A stretch of DNA of 64,000 nt from Streptomyces sp. NA04227. Its GTDB lineage: Bacteria; Actinomycetota; Actinomycetes; Streptomycetales; Streptomycetaceae. Numbering within the stretch: the stretch's first letter is position 1; the number at the start of each line of letters is the position of its first letter. Of the stretch, positions 35,381 through 45,286 are shown in pieces. The notes beneath the pieces are model-generated. The model saw only the letters and a program-made list of their open reading frames with translations. It did no database searches and was not told the DNA's origin. Location of the stretch: positions 2,159,001 to 2,223,000 of the forward strand of contig NZ_CP054918.1 in NCBI RefSeq assembly GCF_013364195.1, read 5' to 3'. The position numbers were made by a program, and so were the translations under genes.

Positions 35381-36918
35381 CTGGACTCCTTGGTAAGGGG
35401 GTTGGGGGTACTGGACTGGGGGTGGCCGGTGCCGTCGGGCTCGGGCTCGCGTTCCGGTTCGGGTACGGGGGCGGGCCCCGCCGCGAGTTCGCCGAGGCGG
35501 ATGGGCTGGGCGAGTGGGCGGCGGTGGATCGCCGGCGCGGGCAGGCCGTCGGTGTCGTGGCCGTCCGGGGCGGGGCCGCGCAGCCGGGCGGTGAGTTCGG
35601 TGACGGTGGGGCCGCACATCCGTGCCTGGCAGGGGCCGAGTCCGGCGCGGGTGGCGAGTTTCGCGGTACGGGCGGCGGCGCCCGCGGGTTCCTCGGCCGC
35701 GCGGCACAGCGCCCCGTACGGGGTCTCCTCGCAGCGGCAGACCAGGGTTTCGGGGCGCAGCCAGCCGGGCCAGGCGGCGCCGACGGGGTGGGCGCGGGCG
35801 AGCCGTTCGGCGAAGGCGCGGCCCTGGTCGCGGCTGCGGCGCAGGGCCCGCAGCGGCCGGGCGCCGACGGGGCCGCCCGCCGCGTACCAGCCCGCGAGCG
35901 CGCCCTCGGCCCGCGCCGCCGGAGCGCCCGCGATGCCCGTGATCTCGCCCGCCGCCCAGACCCCGGCGACGGAGGTGCGCTGGTCGCCGTCGACCCGGAC
36001 GAACTCTCCGGCCGGGGTCGAGTCGACCAAACAGCCCGCTGCCACCGGGAGTTCGAGCTGCGGACTGAATCCGTGCGCGACACAGACGGCGTCCACCGCG
36101 ACGGTCCGCTCACTGCTCGGCACCACCGACCAGTCCGGCCGCAGCCGCGCGGTCACGACCTCCTCCACACGGCCCTCGCCGCGCGCCTCGACGACCGTAC
36201 GGCCGGTGCGGTACGGGACCCGGTGGCGCGCCAACGCGCCCGCGTACTCGACGAGTTCAGCCGTCTTGCCGACCTGCGCGGCCAACTGCCAGGGACGGTG
36301 CGACCATCCCCGTACGAGCGTGGCAGGGGTGCTGGCCTCAAGCACCTCCCGCACCCGGGCGCCCGCTTCGAGCAGCGAGGCGGCGACGGGCAGCAGGAAG
36401 GGGCCGCTCCCGGCGACCACGACCCGGTCGCCGACCACCACCCGCTCACCCTTGGCCAGCGCCTGCGCGGCTCCGGCGGTGAACACACCGGGCAACTCCC
36501 AGCCGGGGAAAGGCAGTACGCGGTCGTGGGCGCCGGTGGCGAGGACCAGGGCGTCGGGGTCCAGGGTGTGCCGGGTGCGTCCGGAACCGTCGGCCGGGCC
36601 GTGCAGCACGTGCACACGCGGCGGCTTGCGCTCGCCCGGGCCCCGGCGTTCCAGGGCCCAGACGGAGGTCTCGGCCCGCCAGGTGCAGCGCGGGTGGCCG
36701 AGCAGCGCGCGGCGCAGCCGGGCGAAGTCCCGCCAGCCGTGCTGGAGCCGCTCGGGGCGGGCGGCCTCGTACTCCTCGGGCAGCATGCGGTGGTACTGGC
36801 CGCCCGGGTCCGGCGCCGAGTCGAGCAGGGTGACCTCGGCGCCCGCGGCGAGGGCGGACCGCGCGGCGGCGAGACCGGCGGGGCCCGCACCGACGACGAC
36901 CACCTGACGTCGCCTCAT
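35377..36918 (-). CDS. FAD-dependent oxidoreductase subunit of D-hydroxyproline dehydrogenase, with [2Fe-2S]
   Basis: 513 residues. The FAD-binding GAGPAGLAAARSALAAGAEV (residues 10-29) is followed by a second dinucleotide motif (VVVAGSGPFLLPVAASLLEAGA). The C-terminal third has a BFD-like cluster site, with cysteines in VCRCEETPYGALC and LGPCQARMC. The organisation matches the alpha subunit of the three-part dehydrogenase of Pseudomonas-type pathways (LhpE/HcnB-like). It overlaps the ferredoxin gene by one base and the deaminase by four. The C-terminal tail (residues 470-513) is Pro/Glu-rich and likely disordered. Confidence 0.9.
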   Translation of the reverse strand: MRRRQVVVVGAGPAGLAAARSALAAGAEVTLLDSAPDPGGQYHRMLPEEYEAARPERLQHGWRDFARLRRALLGHPRCTWRAETSVWALERRGPGERKPPRVHVLHGPADGSGRTRHTLDPDALVLATGAHDRVLPFPGWELPGVFTAGAAQALAKGERVVVGDRVVVAGSGPFLLPVAASLLEAGARVREVLEASTPATLVRGWSHRPWQLAAQVGKTAELVEYAGALARHRVPYRTGRTVVEARGEGRVEEVVTARLRPDWSVVPSSERTVAVDAVCVAHGFSPQLELPVAAGCLVDSTPAGEFVRVDGDQRTSVAGVWAAGEITGIAGAPAARAEGALAGWYAAGGPVGARPLRALRRSRDQGRAFAERLARAHPVGAAWPGWLRPETLVCRCEETPYGALCRAAEEPAGAAARTAKLATRAGLGPCQARMCGPTVTELTARLRGPAPDGHDTDGLPAPAIHRRPLAQPIRLGELAAGPAPVPEPEREPEPDGTGHPQSSTPNPLTKESS

Positions 36919-37271
36919 CAGCTCGCGCTTTCGGGCGAGTTGGGCTGCTGGGGCGTTGCGCCCTCCCCCGGCGACGTACGGGCCTGGGTGGTCACCTCGT
37001 CGCCGTCCTGTGCGCGGCGTCGGCAGGCGCGGACGTCCGGGACGCCGTTGACGGTGACCAGGCAGTCGAAGCAGACGCCGATGCCGCAGAACACTCCGCG
37101 CGGGGCACCCGAAGCACCCCGGCGCCAGTGGAGCCTGCCGGAGGCGAGCAGCACGCCCGCGAGGCTCTGGCCCGCGAGGCCGTCGACCCGCTCGCCGTCG
37201 ACGGTGAGGCGCAACGGCCGCTCGCGGCGCCCGACGGCGTCGGCCGCCGCCGGTACGAGACGTGGAGTCAC
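36918..37271 (-). CDS. [2Fe-2S]-binding subunit of D-hydroxyproline dehydrogenase
   Basis: 117 residues from a GTG whose bases overlap the upstream stop (GTGA). The plant-type ferredoxin cysteine spacing is seen in GVFCGIGVCFDCLVTVNGVPDVRAC: CxxxxCxxC then a distant C. It is expected to carry electrons between the flavin subunits, like LhpF in Pseudomonas. The last 25 residues are a low-complexity tail. Tight coupling to both flanking flavin genes supports one complex. Confidence 0.9.
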   Translation of the reverse strand: MTPRLVPAAADAVGRRERPLRLTVDGERVDGLAGQSLAGVLLASGRLHWRRGASGAPRGVFCGIGVCFDCLVTVNGVPDVRACRRRAQDGDEVTTQARTSPGEGATPQQPNSPESAS

Positions 37272-38566
37272 GGGTGCTCCCTTCCTTCGGAGTGCTCGGA
37301 GTTCTCAGGGCGTTCGGAATGCTTGGAGTTCTCGGGGTGCTCGGGGTGTTCCGGATGCTCGGGGCGCTCGGGGTGTTCCGCCGGGGGCGCCTCGGCGAGT
37401 ACGGCGGGGCGGTCGACGCGGAACGGGTCCGGATCGATCTCCGTCGGGCGGCCGAGGACGAGTTGGCGCAGCAGCCGTGCCGTGCCGAGGGCGAGTCCGA
37501 TGCCCGCGCCCTCGTGCCCGCCCGCGTGCCAGAGTCCGGCCAGGCGCGGGTCGGCGCCGAGTACGGGCAGATGGTCGGGGACGTACGGGCGGAAGCCGCC
37601 GTAGGCCCGCATCACCGGGATGTCGGCGAGGGACGGGAAGAGCCGCAGGGCCTTGGCGGCGACGGCGGCGAGCACCTCGGGGCGCAGCCGGTCGTCGAAG
37701 CCGACCCGGCGCCGCGAGGAGCCGAGCAGCACGCTGCCGCCGCGAGTGGACTCCACCACCGCCGAGGTCTGGAGGTCGGCGTCGTCGCTGCCGACGGCAC
37801 CCACGTAGTCGGCGTCGTAGACCTTGTGGAAGACGGTGGGCGGCAGGGGTGTGGTGACCAGGACGTCGCCGCGCCGGGGGCGTACGTCGACCGGTGCGCC
37901 GAGCCGCGCGGAGAGCGCACCGGCCCAGGGTCCGGCCGCGTTGACGAACAGTTCGGCTTCGAGCAGACCGAGCGAGGTGTGTACGCCGGTCAGGCCCGTG
38001 GGGCCGGTCCGGGCGCCCAACACCTCGCAGCCGGTGCGGAGTTCGGCGCCCTCGGCGAGGGCGTCGGCGAGCAGGGCGGTGGCCGCGGCGGCGGGCTGGA
38101 CCTGGGCGTCCTCGGGGTAGTGCAGTGCGGTGCGCCGGTCGCGGGTCAAGAAGGGTTCGGCGGCGGTGAGTTGATCCTCGTCCAAGGTCTCGGCCCGTAC
38201 GCCGCACGCGCGTTGGCCCGCGGCGAACGCGGTCAGCGCCTCGGCGCCCGGTTCGGTGGTGGCGACGACGATGCCGCCCTTGGGCTCCCATTCGACGGCA
38301 CGCACCAACTCGGCGGCCCTGCGTGAGCGTTGGGCGATGGCGTCGAGCACCTCGGGCCACAGGCGGCGGGAGAGCTTGGCCAACTCCAGCTCGGGTCCCG
38401 GGCCCTTGTCGGAGAGCAGGATGTTGCCCTCGCCGTGCGCGGTGGTCGCCGAGGCGGCGCCGCCCCGGTCCACCACGGTGACGGCGAACCCGGCGAGCGC
38501 CAGCTCACGCGCGCAGGCGGCACCGACGATCCCAGCACCGATCACCACCGCTCGTGTTCCGCGCAT
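37268..38566 (-). CDS. DadA-like FAD subunit of D-hydroxyproline dehydrogenase
   Basis: 432 residues. The N-terminal Rossmann motif is VVIGAGIVGAACARELALAGFAVTVVDRG; a glycine-rich C-terminal FAD segment (LWHAGGHEGAGIGLALGTA) is typical of D-amino-acid dehydrogenases. It oxidises cis-4-hydroxy-D-proline to the pyrroline. It is the first gene of the operon and starts 11 bases after an inverted repeat (577-594). Unusual: the last 39 residues are a repeat-rich tail made of PEH and ENSEHSE units that ends the protein; a soluble enzyme should not need it. The GGGAGGG box lies four bases before the ATG. Confidence 0.9.
   Translation of the reverse strand: MRGTRAVVIGAGIVGAACARELALAGFAVTVVDRGGAASATTAHGEGNILLSDKGPGPELELAKLSRRLWPEVLDAIAQRSRRAAELVRAVEWEPKGGIVVATTEPGAEALTAFAAGQRACGVRAETLDEDQLTAAEPFLTRDRRTALHYPEDAQVQPAAAATALLADALAEGAELRTGCEVLGARTGPTGLTGVHTSLGLLEAELFVNAAGPWAGALSARLGAPVDVRPRRGDVLVTTPLPPTVFHKVYDADYVGAVGSDDADLQTSAVVESTRGGSVLLGSSRRRVGFDDRLRPEVLAAVAAKALRLFPSLADIPVMRAYGGFRPYVPDHLPVLGADPRLAGLWHAGGHEGAGIGLALGTARLLRQLVLGRPTEIDPDPFRVDRPAVLAEAPPAEHPERPEHPEHPEHPENSKHSERPENSEHSEGREHP
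37271..37387 (-). repeat. Low-complexity repeat in the 3' end of the DadA-like gene
   Basis: The coding DNA repeats units resembling CTCGGGGTG and CTCGGAGTT in about 12 imperfect copies, giving Pro-Glu-His and Ser-Glu-Asn repeats. The region is likely to vary in length between strains through slippage. Confidence 0.8.
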
Positions 38567-38576
38567 CGAACCCTCC

Positions 38577-38594
38577 CGTTCGTTTTATCGAACG
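38577..38594. promoter_or_regulatory. Inverted repeat at the hydroxyproline operon promoter (operator)
   Basis: CGTTCG-TTTTAT-CGAACG, a perfect 6-bp arm repeat with a 6-base spacer, lies 11 bases before the start of the first operon gene. A close relative lies at the regulator gene (39380). The XRE-cupin protein is the obvious ligand. Confidence 0.75.
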
Positions 38595-38726
38595 AGAGGA
38601 GGTTAGGCGTGCCCACAGCAGGGTGTCAACGGTCACGGGCTCGGCGTCTTCGGCCCACACTCATGGGCGGTCCGGAAGTCGCGGGATCGCGCGCCGGCGG
38701 GCGAGCCGCGCCCCGGCCTCGCGCCC

Positions 38727-39332
38727 TTACTCGCCTTCGCCCGGCGAGGCGTACGGCGACTGGGACGGCGCCCGGTCCTTCCCGTACTGGAGCAGCAGCA
38801 CGGACCGCACAGGACCGTCGAGCGCCTCGTAGCCGTGCGGCTGGGCGGCGTCGAAGCCGACGTAGTCGCCGGGGCCGAGTTCGGCCTCCTCGCCGGCGAC
38901 CCGTACGCCGAGCCGACCGGACTGGACGATGGTGTGCTCGGTGCCGACGTGCCCGAGCGAGTCGCGCCGCGAACCGGCCTGAACCTGCTGGTCGTACACC
39001 TCGAAGACGGTGTCGCCCGACTCGATGCGCTGGAGCGGGCGCAGGTCGAGACCCTCGCCGCTGAGCGCCTCCACCTCCCCGGCGCGCACCACGCGCAGAC
39101 CGGCCGGGGGCCGGGTGTCGAGCAGTTCGGAGATCGGCACTTCGAGGACCCGGGAGAGGCTGAACACCGTCTCGATGGTCGGGTTCCCGGTGCCGGACTC
39201 CAGCTGCGAGAGCGTGGCCTTGCCGATCTTCGAGCGCCGCGACAGCTCGGACAGCGAGAGCCCGCGGCGCGAGCGCAGCCGCTTGAGATTGACCGCCAGC
39301 ATGTCCCGGATGGAGCCGTCAGGGGCGCTCAC
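38727..39332 (-). CDS. XRE-family regulator with cupin domain, hydroxyproline operon regulator
   Basis: 201 residues from a GTG with AAGGA seven bases upstream. The helix-turn-helix is at 11-65 (AVNLKRLRSRRGLSLSELSRRSKIGKATLSQLESGTGNPT). A cupin domain follows (about 105-190: VFEVYDQQVQAGSRRDS to DYVGFDAAQPHGYEALDG), probably the effector pocket. It lies directly upstream of the operon in the same orientation. A DNA site matching that at the operon lies 48 bases upstream of its own start, suggesting autoregulation. The effector (hydroxyproline, or the pyrroline) is inferred. Confidence 0.92.
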   Translation of the reverse strand: MSAPDGSIRDMLAVNLKRLRSRRGLSLSELSRRSKIGKATLSQLESGTGNPTIETVFSLSRVLEVPISELLDTRPPAGLRVVRAGEVEALSGEGLDLRPLQRIESGDTVFEVYDQQVQAGSRRDSLGHVGTEHTIVQSGRLGVRVAGEEAELGPGDYVGFDAAQPHGYEALDGPVRSVLLLQYGKDRAPSQSPYASPGEGE

Positions 39333-39639
39333 AGGTCGTTCCTTCCTCGGTGGCGCTTCGCAGCGATGTCGAGCGATCTCGTTCGTTTTGCAGAACGATC
39401 AATGGGTGGGTGCGTTCATTATCCCGATCGGACCCGGGCGTCCGGAACCCCCGTCCCGGTACGGGCGCCGAGAACCCCGAGCGTCCGCAAGGGTGATTCC
39501 GCGCAGCCATCGGAGGTCACGGCCCGAGGCGGTGGGACGGGTGCGGCGGGCCCGGTCATGTATGGACACGCCCCTCGGCGCACGGGGGGCGGCCCGTGCA
39601 CCCGTACCGGGCCCGTACACAACGGAGGACGACACTCAG
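39333..39639. other. Divergent intergenic region, no gene seen
   Basis: 307 bases between the XRE-cupin regulator and the secreted hydrolase, containing the second operator-like repeat at 39380-39398 and otherwise nothing I can support. No -10 box for the hydrolase is clear. Confidence 0.4.
39380..39398. promoter_or_regulatory. Second operator-like inverted repeat, upstream of the regulator gene
   Basis: CGTTCGTTTTGCAGAACGA shares the CGTTCGTTTT half and the GAACGA half with the copy at 38577; the arms are spaced alike. It lies about 48 bases upstream of the regulator start. Confidence 0.65.
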
Positions 39640-41304
39640 ATGCGCGCTCGCAAGCTCACCCCGCGCCGGGCCGTGCTCGGCGCCTCGATGGCCGTCGCCC
39701 TCGCCGCGACGGCCGTGCCCGCCGCGGCCGACGCCTCTCCGGTCGCCGAAAGCGGCCCGAAGCCGCCCGCGATCCAGCCCCGCGCCTGCGCGAACCCGGA
39801 GGGCGAGACGCCGATCCCGGCGGACTGGCGCTGCGGGTACCTGGAGGTGCCGCTCGAATACCGCGCCAAGGGCGGCTACGGCGACAGCGCGGCCTCGGAC
39901 CGCACCGCGGGCACGGTGCGCCTCGCGATCGCCTACCGCCCGGCCGGTGACCCCGCCGCCCGGGTCGGCGCGCTCTTCCTCAACCCGGGCGGTCCCGGCG
40001 GCTCCGGGATCGACCTGGCACGCGGCGGCGCCTGGGCCGAGGAGGTCTCGCCCGAGGTGCGCGAGCGCTTCGACCTGGTGACCTGGGACCCGCGCGGGGT
40101 CGGCGAGAGCACCCAGCTGCGCTGTGCGGCCGACGACGAGGCACGTGAGGACCTGGACGAGTTGGCGGCCCCGTACCAGGCCCCGCGCAGCACCGCCGAA
40201 CTGCGCGGCAACCTCGGGGCGGCCGACCAGCTCGCGAAGTCCTGTCACACACACGCCGGGCCGCTCCTGAGCCATGTGTCGACCATGGAGAACGTGCACG
40301 ACCTGGACCGGCTGCGGGGCGCCTTCCACGATCCGCGCCTCAACTACTTCGGCATCTCCTACGGCACCACCATCGGCGCCGTGTACGCCAACGTCTTCCC
40401 GCACAAGGTGCGTGCCATGGCCCTGCACGGGGTCGTCGACAACCCGGCCCGGTTCAACGACCTCCAGCGGTACGTCGCCACCGACGCCGAGGAGTCCGAC
40501 CGCACCATGGAGGCGGTCCTTGCCGCCTGCGACCGGGCGGGGAGCGCGGTCTGCGCCCTCGCGGGCGGGGCCGAGGCCAAGTACCGGCGTCTGGTCGAGA
40601 AGTTCGGCTCCGACGACTCCGGCGGCGCCGAGGCCCGCGAGGCGTGGCTCGCCACCGTGGGCAACGCCCGCGCGCTCAGCGGCTCCTTCACGGCGTCCGC
40701 CGCCTCCCAGGCCGCGGCCAACCTCCAGAAGCTGTACGCCGCCGCGTTCCCGGCCGACGGCACCACCACGTTCTCGATGCCCCGGCTCGCGCCCACGCCC
40801 CGGCCCGGCTTCCTGAAGCCCGCCTACACCCACTCCGGCGACGACGTCCTGAACGCCACCAACTGCACCGACCTGCCGCCCGCGCCCCGCTCGGACGCGG
40901 GCTGGACCGGCGTATGGGGCCGGGCCCGGACCGCGTCCACGCTCGACGGGGCGATGCTGACCGGCGCGTACACGGTCTGCCGCAGCCTGCGCGACCGTTC
41001 ACCGCTGCCCCGCTGGACCGGCCCCTGGGACCGGACCCGGGCCAAGGTGCTGCTCCTGAACGAGACCCACGACCAGGCCACCTCACTGGCCTGGGCCGAG
41101 CGGATGCGCGAGGCCATGGGCTCGCGCGCCGCCCTCGTCCCGATCGACGGCTTCGGCCACGGGGTCGGCACCGCGTGCAGCAGGAAGGTCATGGAGGAGC
41201 ACCTGCTGACCACCCGCCTGCCCGCTTCCGGGACCCGCTGCGCCGACGGCATCCGGAACCCGTTCCTCAACACGGCGAAGACCTTCGGCCTGTTCGGCAA
41301 GTGA
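39640..41304 (+). CDS. Secreted alpha/beta hydrolase, tripeptidyl aminopeptidase type
   Basis: 554 residues; GGAGGA lies 10 nt before the ATG. A signal peptide (RKLTPRRAVLGASMAVALAATAVPAAADA) leads to the mature enzyme. The oxyanion-side segment LFLNPGGPGGSG, nucleophile motif GISYGTTIG, LLLNETHDQATS (acid) and DGFGHGVG (base) match the S33 family of secreted Streptomyces tripeptidyl and prolyl aminopeptidases (SlpD/SlpE-like). It would release tripeptides from secreted proteins. Neighbouring genes do not suggest a shared role. Confidence 0.92.
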   Translation: MRARKLTPRRAVLGASMAVALAATAVPAAADASPVAESGPKPPAIQPRACANPEGETPIPADWRCGYLEVPLEYRAKGGYGDSAASDRTAGTVRLAIAYRPAGDPAARVGALFLNPGGPGGSGIDLARGGAWAEEVSPEVRERFDLVTWDPRGVGESTQLRCAADDEAREDLDELAAPYQAPRSTAELRGNLGAADQLAKSCHTHAGPLLSHVSTMENVHDLDRLRGAFHDPRLNYFGISYGTTIGAVYANVFPHKVRAMALHGVVDNPARFNDLQRYVATDAEESDRTMEAVLAACDRAGSAVCALAGGAEAKYRRLVEKFGSDDSGGAEAREAWLATVGNARALSGSFTASAASQAAANLQKLYAAAFPADGTTTFSMPRLAPTPRPGFLKPAYTHSGDDVLNATNCTDLPPAPRSDAGWTGVWGRARTASTLDGAMLTGAYTVCRSLRDRSPLPRWTGPWDRTRAKVLLLNETHDQATSLAWAERMREAMGSRAALVPIDGFGHGVGTACSRKVMEEHLLTTRLPASGTRCADGIRNPFLNTAKTFGLFGK

Positions 41305-41351
41305 CCGCCGGGCAGGGCGAGTAGAGGCCGCACGCAGCCACAGCGCACACG

Positions 41352-41388
41352 GGAGCCGGGGCCGCGCACACCGCGCGGCCCCGGCTCC
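41352..41388. terminator. Bidirectional hairpin terminator
   Basis: A perfect 16-bp stem (GGAGCCGGGGCCGCGC at 41352-41367 with 41373-41388) and 5-nt loop ACACC lie between the convergent hydrolase and lpdA genes. Confidence 0.85.
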
Positions 41389-41465
41389 GTCATGACGTAT
41401 ACGTACGAGCACGAAGAGGACCGGACCCCGATCCCCGTACCGCCCGCGTCGGAACCGTCAGAACG

Positions 41466-42869
<1,404 letters not shown>

Positions 42870-43144
42870 TGGAAGATCCCTTTCCTCTGTACTGCCGTAC
42901 TGCCGATGTGCCGAGGCCGCGGGTCTGCGGCCGGCGGGGCGGCCGGACCTGCCCGCTCGGGGTCACCGGCGCGGCGTCGGACACCGTCGCCCTGACCACA
43001 GTGTCACCGAACGCCTCGGCACGCGTGTCACCCAGGTCACGCCCGGCACAGGCGGGCGGGGGCGCATGGGCGGATACGCCCGGATGTGTACGGCATCGGT
43101 CGCGCATACCCAGGCGTACGACCGCCAAGTCGACGCGCGTAGCG

Positions 43145-43183
43145 CGACGGCCCGGGTGCCCCCCGTGGACATCCGGGCCGTCG
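43145..43183 (-). terminator. Hairpin terminator after the phospholipase gene
   Basis: An 11-bp perfect stem (CGACGGCCCGG, 43145-43155, with 43173-43183) and 17-nt loop lie about 60 bases past the PLA2 stop. Confidence 0.65.
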
Positions 43184-43186
43184 GTG

Positions 43187-43219
43187 GTGCTCAGGTGGTG
43201 CGCGTGCTCAGGTGGTGCG
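43187..43219. repeat. 16-bp direct repeat downstream of PLA2
   Basis: GTGCTCAGGTGGTGCG occurs at 43187-43202 and again at 43204-43219 (period 17). It lies between the PLA2 stop and the hairpin. Confidence 0.8.
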
Positions 43220-43243
43220 TGGGGCGCTGTGCCCGGCGGTCCG

Positions 43244-43690
43244 TCAGCCGAGCACCTTGACGGCCTGGTAGTACGTCCAGGCGGTGGAGTTGCAGGCGGT
43301 CTTGGTGGCGCCCGAGTGGCCGTTGCAGACGCGCTTCAGGTCCTCGTAGAACGCCGAGTCGATGCGGGCCTTGTTGGCGCTGAAGGTGCCCATGGCCTTG
43401 TAGTTGCGGTAGCCGAAGTCGTGGCGCGCACAGGACAGCTTGAAGTTGAAGCCGAACGGGTTGTCGGGCGAGGAACTGCAGTAGTCCGTCGACCAGTCGA
43501 AGTTGTAGGAGGCCCACTGGCCCTGGTTGTTGCGGGCGGAGTTCCAGGCGTTGTAGCTGGAGGCGCTGGTCTGGGTCCAGGAGCTGAGGACCTCGGGCTT
43601 GGTGGCGGCCGAGGCGGTGCCGGTGGACAGGAAGGTGGCGGGCAGGGCCATGGCCGTGGCGGCCAGGGTCAGGGCGTAGCGGCGGCGCAT
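43244..43690 (-). CDS. Secreted prokaryotic phospholipase A2
   Basis: 148 residues; GGAGG lies 6 nt before the ATG. The signal peptide MRRRYALTLAATAMALPATF ends near TASA at 29. The active-site dyad is H90-D91 in CARHDFGYRNYK. Four cysteines (71, 87, 122, 133) form the two disulfides of the family. It is expected to hydrolyse the sn-2 ester of glycerophospholipids in the presence of calcium, as the Streptomyces violaceoruber enzyme does. It stands alone. Confidence 0.95.
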   Translation of the reverse strand: MRRRYALTLAATAMALPATFLSTGTASAATKPEVLSSWTQTSASSYNAWNSARNNQGQWASYNFDWSTDYCSSSPDNPFGFNFKLSCARHDFGYRNYKAMGTFSANKARIDSAFYEDLKRVCNGHSGATKTACNSTAWTYYQAVKVLG

Positions 43691-44106
43691 GCGAAACCTC
43701 CGGAGGGGGGCGAGAGCCTCGCGGGGTCACGAGGCGCCAGAATCCTGCCCCTCCAGAGGTGCGGCCAACAGGCACCGTCAGCGAGCCGAAGGTGAATTCT
43801 TCATGCAGAACACCGCCCCAATGGCCCCTGACGACAAGCCTGTTGACGGAAGTTCAGAAGAAGGTCGGTACAAGGTCAGGGGCAGGTCGTGGAAGTGTCC
43901 GGCAGGTGTCAGGAGTCGCGCCGCCTTACATCGCCCCAGCGTGTCGGCCGTGCGCGGGCCGCGGCGCGCGGGTACGGTCCGCCGCTCGCCGGTGGGCGGT
44001 ACGTGAACGGGCCCGGCGAGGGCGAGGAGTTGAGGTGCGAGAGGGCGCGCGCGAGGCGCCCGCGCTCCCGCGTCACACCCGGGCGCCTGCCGAACGAGGC
44101 CGTGTG
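43691..44106. other. Intergenic region upstream of PLA2, no gene seen
   Basis: 416 bases. A TTGACG near 43851 on the plus strand lacks a good -10. Short open frames starting at 43804 have no good ribosome-binding site and lose coding character past 43900. Nothing else is supported. Confidence 0.35.
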
Positions 44107-44664
44107 TCAGGCGAGGTTGTCGCGGACGCCGGTGAGGACCTTGCCGAACCGCTTGCCCGCCTGCCCGTCGGAGAACGCCTCGGCCAGCGAACCGAGCGCC
44201 TCCAGGACGGGCAGCGCCCGGACCGGGGCCACGTCCTGGAACGGCTCCCACGGCTGCGGAAACGGGGCGGAGACGAGCCACGGATCGGGCACCGGACCGA
44301 GGACGAGCCAGGGGTCGGGCAGCGGACCGGCGACCTCGTTCCCGCCCACCGGCGGCTTCGGCCAGCGGACGCCGACGGGAAGGGGCCTGGGCGGCGGGCA
44401 GAGGTCCTCCAGCTCCGAGAGGGTGTCGAGGACGGGCTCCATCCGGGCGAAGACGTCCGCCGGAGTGAGCGACTGACGGTTGCCGTTCAGTCCGGCCGCG
44501 ACCCGGGTCAGCTCCGCGTACACCTCACGCGCCTTGGCCTCGGGCAGGGCGCGCAGGAGATAGCGCTGCGTCTGGGCGACCAGGAACCGGTCCCAGTCGC
44601 GCGAGTTCCGGATCCGCTTGAGGACGAACGGGGGCAGGTCTCGCACATCGTCGTCGGTGCGCAT
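44107..44664 (-). CDS. Hypothetical protein
   Basis: 185 residues from MRTDDDVRDLPPF; AAGG lies 7 nt before the ATG, and the in-frame upstream extension to 44853 is low in coding character. Residues 1-110 are helical and charged (FVLKRIRNSRDWDRFLVAQT), then a Pro-rich stretch with two copies of DPWLV near residues 126-140, then a helical end. There is no signal peptide and no recognised family. It diverges from the small protein and propeller pair that follows. Confidence 0.72.
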   Translation of the reverse strand: MRTDDDVRDLPPFVLKRIRNSRDWDRFLVAQTQRYLLRALPEAKAREVYAELTRVAAGLNGNRQSLTPADVFARMEPVLDTLSELEDLCPPPRPLPVGVRWPKPPVGGNEVAGPLPDPWLVLGPVPDPWLVSAPFPQPWEPFQDVAPVRALPVLEALGSLAEAFSDGQAGKRFGKVLTGVRDNLA

Positions 44665-44971
44665 GGGACAACCTTTCCTACCGGCCGCACAGCGAGGCCC
44701 GGGGCCCGGCGGCGCGGCAGGTGAAGTCGACTGATACACGGCCAGATTCGCAGCGCCGCGCGGCGGGCGACCGCCGGGCCGAGCCGCTCGGGTGAGGCCC
44801 GCCGGCCGGCGCACCGGGGAGCCCCCGCCACTTGGCCGGACAGAATCGATCATGCGGAAGCTGTACGGGTGAAACCTGTGCCGGAGGTTCCGGATACGCG
44901 TGGAATTCGGTCACCATCGACCGACGCGAGGAAGGGAATTCCCGCGAAAGTCCACTCCGGAAAGGAACCCG
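44665..44971. other. Divergent intergenic region, no gene seen
   Basis: 307 bases carrying both promoters of the 44107 and 44972 genes. I see no convincing box. Confidence 0.35.
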
Positions 44972-45211
44972 ATGAAACACGACCCGAAACTTCTCGACGC
45001 CCAGGTGGACGACATCAGAAAGCTGGTCGGCCAGATCCACGACGAACAGTACTGGGCCGATCTCACCGACTTCTGGCGGCGCCCGGGCTGGACGACTCCG
45101 GCGGAATGGGTTCTGGTCTCGGGTCACCTCGAATCGGTGCGGATGATGCTGGAACAGGTACGCCGGACGCAGGAGACCCTGCACGAGGGAGTAAGCGCGG
45201 TGGGGGGCTGA
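44972..45211 (+). CDS. Small hypothetical protein, helical
   Basis: 79 residues with AAAGGA five bases before the ATG. Mostly helical and acidic (MKHDPKLLDAQVDDIRKLVG), ending EQVRRTQETLHEGVSAVGG. Tryptophans in WADLTDFWRRPGWTTPAEW suggest a packed hairpin. Unknown family. It lies 75 bases before the propeller protein gene in the same direction and probably shares its transcript. Confidence 0.72.
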   Translation: MKHDPKLLDAQVDDIRKLVGQIHDEQYWADLTDFWRRPGWTTPAEWVLVSGHLESVRMMLEQVRRTQETLHEGVSAVGG

Positions 45212-45286
45212 GCCCCTGACCACACCCCGTCCGTCCGCCCCTCTGCGCACCTCTCCCCCATCCCTCGCTCACGGAGGACACCGGAC

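Larger units (their letters stand above)
42870..43243. other. Intergenic region between PLA2 and lpdA
   Basis: 374 bases, both flanking genes on the minus strand. It carries the lpdA promoter, a hairpin terminator for the PLA2 gene (43145-43183) and a 16-bp direct repeat. No gene is supported. Confidence 0.5.

Noticed and set aside
43804..44006. Small plus-strand frame upstream of the PLA2 gene
   Set aside because: No ribosome-binding site and poor composition after the first 25 codons.
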